Shown here piece after piece: positions 57,801 through 64,000 of a stretch of 64,000 nt of DNA. The stretch is from Neonectria sp. B-13 (Eukaryota; Ascomycota; Sordariomycetes; Hypocreales; Nectriaceae): contig NOKP01000003.1 in NCBI GenBank assembly GCA_002682825.1, forward strand, positions 124,001 to 188,000, in the 5' to 3' direction. A program made the position numbers and the translations under genes. The notes beneath the pieces were generated by a model. It had not been told where the DNA came from. It worked only from the letters and a program-made list of their open reading frames with translations, and did not search any database. The stretch's first letter is position 1. The number at the start of each line of letters is the position of its first letter.

Positions 57801-58326
57801 GTAGGTTGATCGAACCTGTGGACCATGTCTGACTAGCTGAGTCTCCAGTTGTCTCTCTGGGAACACCGACAGAGATTGAGGTCTCCCCCAACACGGCAGA
57901 GGAATGTACAGGGGCTCCAGAAGTTGTTTCCAATGCCTTTGTTGGGTCAACAGGATCCGTCTGCCCAGGAACACCCGCTCCTGTTCCACTTAGACCGGCA
58001 CCTGACGTTTTAGAGCCTGCCGGCACATCCGTTGGGCCTGTTCCCGGTTCTGGCGGATTCTCATACCCGCTCGAGGCATATGCAGAGGAGCTTGCTCTCG
58101 GCGTCTTAACCGGCTCGCCAGTCACAACAGAGGTATCAACCGGCAGCCATGAAGTCGCCGGGAGGGATAGTCTCGTATCAACGGGTTTGCAGGGCGACCT
58201 CTTTGAGGATGCAGTCTGTACGGAAGAGACACCTGGCTGATTGAAGATAGGAGGGTACCCCTCAGCCCCGCAGAGAGGTGGAAGAAGTGACAAGGCTAGG
58301 AAACTTAGCCTCCATAGCGGTAGCAT
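54859..58326 (-). CDS. Mucin-like Ser/Thr-rich cell-surface protein, 1155 residues
   Basis: One exon encodes 1155 residues. A signal peptide (LPLWRLSFLALSLLPPLCGA) opens it. Residues about 60-730 are a low-complexity stalk made of degenerate units such as GNPxETSxxT and TDTSxxTxxP, dense in Thr, Ser, Gly and Pro and probably O-glycosylated. Then come a VIVIWPGGWIWVP segment and an acidic DPNDDPEGDPDDE linker. The C-terminal about 300 residues are Cys-containing (ECTKTISYTWLGSEF, CVTG, CDGDRSGVDYTC, CEDSCIGSMG). The WPGGWIW and C..TISY pattern is known from long stalks of fungal secreted chitinases and peptidases, but no catalytic domain is present. No C-terminal hydrophobic GPI signal is seen. 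It is probably a secreted or wall protein. Confidence 0.8.
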   Translation of the reverse strand: MLPLWRLSFLALSLLPPLCGAEGYPPIFNQPGVSSVQTASSKRSPCKPVDTRLSLPATSWLPVDTSVVTGEPVKTPRASSSAYASSGYENPPEPGTGPTDVPAGSKTSGAGLSGTGAGVPGQTDPVDPTKALETTSGAPVHSSAVLGETSISVGVPRETTGDSASQTWSTGSINLPETTPGALTSSSIPFGETSTSLEMPEQSSHLPGKETSVSFTGSAPGTSSASSTASKDTSTAVTNPDETSSNIGTTPGTKSETTDLWGTSVPTGGLNDTSTLASGDVPETRSDQTQNPTDTATDTGSTNPDETTGAASFSSSSAAEGTSRLPENPGDTSGNSGIPEETATASLDPTDTATGTANPVDTSISSAGSSAASGDPSTLSHIPGDTSVNVGNPGNTATARSSKPTDTATGTLDLTQTGGLNPGNPTGTETGSGSPGETATNPETPPNGETTTGSQTGIPNDTGTTAGTSTGAVNTPGSPDETSVASGNPTGASSSSGNPQQPPGSTGVTADQSDTSVVTGNPIETSRHTQVPSGTSQDTADQSATSVVTGSPTDTSVGTENPTDISQGTKTTGTFSDTSALSGVSTDTSQATGILTDTSTGTDPGQSTVTDTSQATGIPIDTSAETDPGQSTVTDTTQNPLETSSTQLDTSAATEIPAETTDVTQTQPGTSLVITEIPAQTTRPSDHTTETDNSETVVTGTDDAVVTYSPTKDPDYASVTKVTTTTDDNNNVIVIWPGGWIWVPKGLLPTNLPGPPKTNPDPNDDPEGDPDDEPSSKPSSTAEPTSRTSSECTATAPPECTKTISYTWLGSEFTQTTFGTCLPTTGCVTGEQSTTTEIISASMPTDEIFDPDPDPLVPSDEEANEDADEATVDWFDDFFDDNGLGLVEDGEVSIAPVCDGDRSGVDYTCFTSLMSTFCIQVNKDKDKELSVNLTSDDISGSKRALARKRWPSLRADKCDGSTFTFEWTGTDGEVECEDSCIGSMGQVAASCALAGDEGIYEQGSVDVGCGTYRYKVEVSAAETTQPAETTISTTSTTEAAVSTTEAAEPTALSTLVCNDEDDFPGHADISKDSVIDTAEDWCKKYEDTVIGPDDDPIADVQADFNDVLFSYSVSWIEGCWTMESQSVYQPIGQDNMYTCESIMTWTFSECESESS

Positions 58327-59698
58327 AACGAGCGAGTGTGTATGAGTGTGAGGAACTAAACAATGAAAGGAGAGTAACGAAGGGATAGGGAAGATGCTGA
58401 AAGTAAAGGACGGTGGACAGGACGAGGACGATTCAAGGTTGGATGTTGCTGCTCCAAGACATCATTTAAGCAATACTGTGACATGTTGGCAGCATACAAA
58501 ATCATCTAAGCCTTGGTGCAACGGAGCCACTTTGTCCAAATCCATGCAGCCGATTGTTCTTCGCAGGGATTCCCAGTCTCTGCTAACCAGCTGAATTTAC
58601 AAATGATCTGACACACATTCAGCCACCAGCAGATGAAACGCTGGAAGGATTGAACCTGCACGACCTCGTTTAAAAACGCAAATACACTTAAGCCGTCGTG
58701 AATCAATCAGTGGATCCATGTTTGTTTCAAGTCAATTGATATCTCTCTTCGTAATTTCGCAAAGAGGAAGGATCGGAGTGTTGGTGCAAGGAGCGGGACG
58801 GCCGGACAAGGGTATGGGTCCGAGCAGATGTTGAACTAACCTAGGCATTCCCGATGCTTTTGTATTATTGAAAGTATATTGATATTTATTTTTCCGCCTA
58901 GGGACTGGATTCTTTGAATTGAATTGATGAATTGATATGTTGATTCTTCATGATGCAATTATAAATATGTCCTGTAACGTAAAGAACTAAGGAATTACAA
59001 TCCAGGCAGCGATAGCGAGGCTACCGTACGAGGTACGACCACTTGCACTCGCCAACCAACTGCATAACTTGAAACAATCGGGAAGCAGTAAACAACTGCA
59101 CTCCCTGTAATAGCATCCACCCTGGTTTTTAACAGTGACTCCATCCCTTCCAAAGCAGAACCAACAGCTCCCAGTACCTTTTTCTGAATACGAGGTTTCA
59201 TCTACTACAGCTGTGCGGCTGAGCATTTCCTAACGTGCCATTTTTCCATCCTTTGCAAGGATACCATCCTGCGTGTTGGTTGAGAGTTGACAACTCAGCC
59301 GCCAAGTCTGGTGATGACATGACCCGGTCTGGGCGAGAATAAACCATCGCAAACTTACTTCCGTCCTCACGCGGAGCCGCGTATTGCGGACATGAGGAGG
59401 ATCCTGCAAGGGGCATGGCTTGGGCCGCGATGCTTGTGGCAATGCACAGCACAATCCCTGCCGTGTGTTGATCTATGGGGCAGTTCCTCTCATTCCCTTC
59501 CGCGTGAATGAGCTGCCTACATTCCCTCTTGCGCTCCTCATATAATACCACCACTTGATACCGTCATTGGCCTTTGTGTATCTTGGGCATTGGCTGTAGC
59601 CGTCTTTCCTTCTTTCCTTCCCTTGACAAAATCCCCCAACATACACTCGTTTATTTCCTGAACATCTTCAAACCACCCTTCGTCGTCCTCATCCAGCC
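58327..59698. other. Intergenic between two secreted-protein genes
   Basis: A 1.37-kb gap holds two divergent promoters (wall protein on minus, metallopeptidase on plus). Frames at 58987-59226 and 59198-59554 on the minus strand have no motif. Confidence 0.4.
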
Positions 59699-61150
59699 AT
59701 GCATCTCCGTCAAGTGCCTTGGCTCGTAATTGGGCTTTTAGTTGCACTTGCCAGTACTGCCGACGAGATACCCACACCAGACCCCACGCCAGAAGCCGCT
59801 GCACCGCTTATGCTTGGGATCTGGAAGCTTGACGAAAGCTGTAGAAAGCACATCTCGATCCTGGAACAGGGCTACAACGACGCCAGAACCCTGGCGGAAA
59901 AGGCCCAAAGCACCCTTGTTGACGGCATGAAAGCTCGTCCCAAGAAGGGCAAAAGCAACATTAAGAAATGGGACCGTGTCGCAAGAGCTATGAAAGTCAT
60001 GTTTGGCTTTGTGCCAGACGGCTCCGATGGGAATGTCGCGGAGGATGAACATTGGGCTCAGGTCTTCTGTAAGTTCCATGCCATGTACAACGCCTTCGAC
60101 CCTTCCAGTCACAGCTAACAGATCTTCGAGATGTGTTTGATCGCATGGTTCGCGGACTTCAGGGTTCGGAAACCCTTAACTTCGGCAACCTCGAACCCGC
60201 CATCGTATGCAACGATGGGTGCTGGGCATGGCTTACCGCTGACGACAGAGATCCCACCGCTCCCGAAGATATGACTGAAGGTGTCAAGATGAAGGAGCGA
60301 CACGCCGACAAGTTTACCCGCAATTATGAGGGGGCTTATTATTGGAACGGGCGATTGGACTGGCGAAAGATTAAAGGCGTCCCTCCCCCCACCCCTTGCA
60401 GCATTCCGGGCACCACAATGGCTGTAACGATGCCGGAACTCGACATGATCCAGATTTGTGAATTAACCTTCACAGAGAAGTACACGAGCATTCGATCGCC
60501 AATAACAGCACTCGAATCCATTCAGATAGGAGACAAACTGGGTCAGTTTGAGAGCAGTCTCGGCGCCATTCTTGTGCATGAGCTTTCCCACTGGTATGGT
60601 ACAGTTAACGGTGGGGCAAATACCAAGATTGTCGAATTTCGTGTGTTCATCCTTCTTCCCTTGACCTTTCGCTGATTGTGTGCTGACCTGACACGCTTCC
60701 CTATTAAGTTCCTGACCAGCAATGCCGCGATGAGAATGGCAAATATGTATATACGAATACGGAGACAAATGAGAAGGTCTTAAGCTCAAAGAAGCTCACC
60801 AAGCCTGGGAAGAAGAATCTGGCGGAAAAGGCGACATGTAAGCATCTCTCGTTCATCCTAGCTAGCCCTTCACCGTATTGGGTCGGAAAACACATTCAAC
60901 TTGATGGACTAATCAACACTCACAGATGGCTTTAAAAACCTCCTCAATTTGTCAAGATGGGGTGGCCCTACGCTATCCACCAGGACAGCAGATGCTTATT
61001 CTATATTCTCTTTAATGGCGTAAGACCCTGTTCATCCCTTCGAAATACAGCTGCTGATTTCTACGCTTCCATAGATACTTGGATAAATGGGACTGGGCTA
61101 AAGATGGCAAGGCAAAGGCAGTTAACTATGACGCAAACGCTCCATCTTAG
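59699..61150 (+). CDS. Secreted HExxH metallopeptidase-like protein
   Basis: Five exons (59699-60068, 60122-60640, 60709-60837, 60926-61019, 61075-61150) give 395 residues. A signal peptide (WLVIGLLVALASTADE) precedes an acidic short propart. The zinc-binding motif is HELSH at 276-280 (GAILVHELSHWYGTVNGG). His276 and His280 with Glu277 would form the HExxH site. Downstream is the GTVNGG segment where deuterolysin-type M35 enzymes carry GTxxD. I see no Asp in that place, so it is either a different clan member or altered. Cysteines (CNDGC, CSIP, QIC, QQC) suggest disulphides. It is probably an extracellular protease, or a related non-peptidase with a retained fold. Confidence 0.75.
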
Positions 61151-61302
61151 CCGCAGCACAATTAGCCTGGTTCGCGGCTCTCGTATTTTTGGTGACTATG
61201 AAGGTCGCTAATGTGGAGTAATGAAGTTGTATTTCAATTTACCCAGCTTCTTTCGATTGACTCTCTGCCCTTATTAGTTGGCTTAAATTACCAAGTGATG
61301 CT

Positions 61303-62130
61303 CTACCACATACGGCTAACGTCCGTCGTCATCCGTCTTCTCCCTCTAAGAACATGTTCTGCTTCGTAATCCCATGATGATATAGATACGCCTTTCTCAG
61401 CCAGCGCCCTCAGTGGTGCAGCGACAGTCATCTCCCAAAAGTCATCGTCGATATCCATGCCCTGAGGAGAGGTCTCATCCTCAGCCGTGGGATCTTGAAA
61501 CCTGGCACGACAATCATCGTTATGCCATTTGAGGAATAAAGCAAACGTAACCTTCTGCTCCTCGTCGTCTGTTTCCTCTTTGGAAAGATGAAAGACATAG
61601 ATATCCAAAAAGTCATACCAGGGGACTGTTTGATTTCCATACCGAAGTTCTACTCGCTCCTGGTAGAAATCCCCGAGATCGTCCTCAATTGTCTTCACCG
61701 TCGGCTCAACCACGCGTAGAGGCCCAGAAATCGTCAACATCTCCATCATCGCAGGGTCCTCTCCGCATCTCGAGGTCGTCATCAACTCGAGGTTAGACAG
61801 CCCTGTGCCTTCACGCCACACATTGAAAATCTCTGGGGTTTCCGGGCTGAAGCCCTGCAAAGGAGCGAGCAATTCATCGAGCCTGGCACTTCCCCCTGAC
61901 AGGAAAGCAGCTGATGGCTCATGATCCCGCTCCCAGCCGATGATCAAGACAAGTTTGCATTTATTGACCTCCCAGCCATTGCCCACATATCGCCAGTTCG
62001 GCTCTTTGGCAACTGCGTCGAGAAAGTCGGACCACGAAGGCGACTTGAGTAGGTTCTGTCGAGCCGAGGGGTCCAGAGCGACTCGCAGAATAGAAGCCTG
62101 GAACTTGTGGAGTGGATATTCGTCTGGCAT
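61303..62130 (-). CDS. Hypothetical protein, 275 residues
   Basis: One exon with no signal peptide and no membrane segment. Two segments, KCKLVLIIGWERDHEPSAAFL and ELRYGNQTVPWYDFLDIYVFHL, could be strands of a dimeric alpha/beta barrel (ABM-like) fold, in which such KxVLIIGWxS patterns occur. No catalytic residues can be named. The start codon has an adequate context (ATCATGCCAG). Function unknown. Confidence 0.65.
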   Translation of the reverse strand: MPDEYPLHKFQASILRVALDPSARQNLLKSPSWSDFLDAVAKEPNWRYVGNGWEVNKCKLVLIIGWERDHEPSAAFLSGGSARLDELLAPLQGFSPETPEIFNVWREGTGLSNLELMTTSRCGEDPAMMEMLTISGPLRVVEPTVKTIEDDLGDFYQERVELRYGNQTVPWYDFLDIYVFHLSKEETDDEEQKVTFALFLKWHNDDCRARFQDPTAEDETSPQGMDIDDDFWEMTVAAPLRALAEKGVSISSWDYEAEHVLRGRRRMTTDVSRMW

Positions 62131-63924
62131 GATTGGTTCTTTGAACCAGTGTTGGTTGCTTGCAGAAGGAAAACATGCGTCAGTGGTCTTTTATTTCTAG
62201 AGCTATTATAAGACGTGTTCAGGTCACGGGATCTTTGTGTTAGGTTGACTAAGCGAAACCAAGACGTGCTGTGAACGGGTCCAGCGACGGTAGGAAACAT
62301 GTTCTGTTGAAGCCTGGACTCGCCGGCGCAGTTCCACTGCCTGTGGGAGGCAGAAGCTGATCGTGGACTGGTTAAGTGGAAAGCAAAGTTTAACTTCTCC
62401 TCATGGAACAATACTAATATTAAGTATAAGGAGCTAAATATATTACTAAGTAGAATAGTGAAAATGTTGATAATTACAAAACTGGCCTTTTAATAAAGTT
62501 TTTAATTACTCAAGAACATGAATTTATCAATCTCACACAAGCCAGATCCGGCCTGGGGGATCAAATGTGCAGTCACTCCGGTCAATCTCGGATTTCCTTG
62601 ACAGCTCGACTTCGTCCATCAAAGGCTGACTTGCTATTGCGTGTTATCGACAGGCTGAAGTACCTCAGCGTTCCACCGCGTTGGAGCGTGGTTCGACTTT
62701 AGTGGGAGGACAGAATCCTTTCTTCGGCGTTCTGGAATATTCAAACATTTAATGGGGCTTCAGTTCAAGCGACAGAACCGTCAAGCAGGCTCATTTAAGA
62801 TCTCTCGACAATCTGGTTTTCCCTAGAGTCTCCAGAAAGGAACCCAGGAGCTTAGGGTTCCCAATCCTTCTGCTCTGCTTCGTAATAGACAGTGGCATTG
62901 TTTACTACCTGTAGCCGCTCGGGCTTTAGATTATTAGTATTAAGAACACCTTAGCTATTTGCCTAAAATAGAATACTTGAGTCATTAAACGATTAACTCA
63001 AGCACTCAAAATATATCTAATTGATTACGTAAATCCATAACTAGACTATTCATGGTATGTTATCAATTGACAACAATACTCTGCGCAGAGGATCCATCAC
63101 TCTCATCAACTTTAGATCGAGACAAATTGATTCAATTTCTGGAACATAAGTGAGGTGTCTATGTTCTTCTATGCTGAGCCTCTCGACAAAAGCAAAATCG
63201 GAACCCAAATAGATGCCGACAGCTTCGCCTCACAGCTGAGTGTGCCATTTGTACCAAGGCGGCTGGGCAAGGGAGCGTTATGCGAGGTATGGGGTGGATA
63301 ATACACTGGCCATCTGGACCCTTGGCTCGATTGCTGGCATGAGGAGTTGCACAGTTTTGCAAAATGTAGTTTTGTGGTAGGTTGTGATACAAGGCTGTGG
63401 GCAATTGATTCCGCCTCACTTTCAAGTTGGGACCCTATCATGCAGCAGTGAGGACTGTTTAGTGCTGACGGATGAATCCATTTCGGCACCACCCCACCAT
63501 GAAGGCGTTCCCAACACGAGTTGTTCAGCGATTGAAATGGAAATTACTACGCTTCTCTAGCCAATCAATCTCGCAGGCCTATCATGCTTGGCTGTTTGCC
63601 TGTATCATTCTGCCTTCTGCTGACTTTCGTGTAGTCTAGATGCCTATTGAGAATCTTCTATTTTCATACAGCGAGTACAAATGACGTGTCATTCCTACCC
63701 CGCCAATCTGCTTCTGATGCCTAAATGAGGCACATAAGGTAGTAATCCGTCGTCCCGTCCCAGGCTCGTTAATTCCCTCATCGCCACGTACGAGATGTCG
63801 CATAACAACTTCCATTACACCCGGGAGTAGATTTAGGCGTCAAGTCACTTGCATGTCGCGATCATCCTTTCTCAATAACGCAACCGCATCGGATCAACCA
63901 GGACTTCTCTCGCCAAAATCACGA
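62131..63924. other. Gene-poor stretch, AT-rich patches
   Basis: About 1.8 kb without a supportable gene. AT-rich patches at 62410-62530 and 62930-63060 flank a more balanced centre. The minus frames at 63159-63492 overlap in two phases and have no motif. The right end is probably the promoter of the gene that starts at 63925. Confidence 0.4.
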
Positions 63925-64000
63925 TGTCAAACGATGCGACAGAACATCAAAGTGCTGCTAAAGATATCAGGATCCCGCCATCAACACTGGTGAGAATTCT
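63925..64000 (+). CDS. Possible first exon of a gene cut by the window edge
   Basis: ATG at 63925 in a fair context (ATCACGATGTC) opens a hydrophilic frame of 21 codons. A GTGAGA donor at 63990 overlaps what would otherwise be a stop, which is why an intron is likely. The rest lies outside the window. Product unknown. Confidence 0.3.

Overview
The window is nuclear DNA of a filamentous ascomycete (Pezizomycotina, possibly Sordariomycetes). The reasons are many short spliceosomal introns (about 50-110 nt, GT-AG, branch sites like CTAAC), fungal protein families (Zn2Cys6 and C2H2 regulators with a fungal-specific domain, LPMO-like secreted protein, mucin-like wall protein), a degenerate LTR retroelement and no operons or ribosome-binding sites. 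All gene models below were built by hand from reading frames and splice sites. Where exon sums are mentioned, they were checked to be multiples of three.

Layout. 1-3.7 kb: a decayed LTR retrotransposon on the minus strand whose 5' LTR has cut off the 3' end of a sugar-type MFS transporter (3.7-5.0 kb). 5-7.6 kb: mostly non-coding. 7.6-8.9 kb: a secreted LPMO-like protein with an N-terminal histidine. 9.6-11.8 kb: mitochondrial-type D-lactate dehydrogenase, divergent from a Zn2Cys6 regulator (12.2-15.0 kb) that converges on a PA14-containing GH3 beta-glucosidase (15.2-18.0 kb). 18-21.5 kb: gene-poor. 21.6-22.8 kb: a seven-helix membrane protein. 23.1-25.7 kb: a RecQ helicase with eight introns. 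26.4-27.5 kb: an unknown protein with two C-terminal membrane helices.

28.3-47.5 kb is the most interesting region. It looks like an aromatic-acid or phenol catabolic cluster. An FAA-hydrolase-family enzyme, an extradiol (VOC-fold) ring-cleavage dioxygenase, a C2H2 regulator and an FAD phenol-type hydroxylase are intact and arranged as two divergent pairs. Together they could hydroxylate an aromatic ring, open it by meta cleavage and hydrolyse the product, as in the orcinol/trihydroxytoluene route. Next to them lie a zinc alcohol dehydrogenase, a bacterial-like TAXI/TRAP solute-receptor homologue, a second alcohol dehydrogenase, a bicupin, a class II aldolase/adducin-family enzyme, a dienelactone hydrolase and a short-chain dehydrogenase. 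Four of these (both alcohol dehydrogenases, dienelactone hydrolase, SDR) carry frameshifts, in-frame stops or lost catalytic residues, so the right half of the cluster seems to be decaying. A short tandem repeat with core GTGGCGGG sits in the FAA-hydrolase/dioxygenase intergenic region.

48.0-49.9 kb: a C2H2-type fungal regulator. 51.9-52.9 kb: a secreted protein with a Kex2-like site. 54.9-58.3 kb: a 1155-residue Ser/Thr-rich wall protein. 59.7-61.2 kb: a secreted HExxH metallopeptidase. 61.3-62.1 kb: an unknown 275-residue protein. The rest is non-coding, with the first exon of a possible gene at the right edge.
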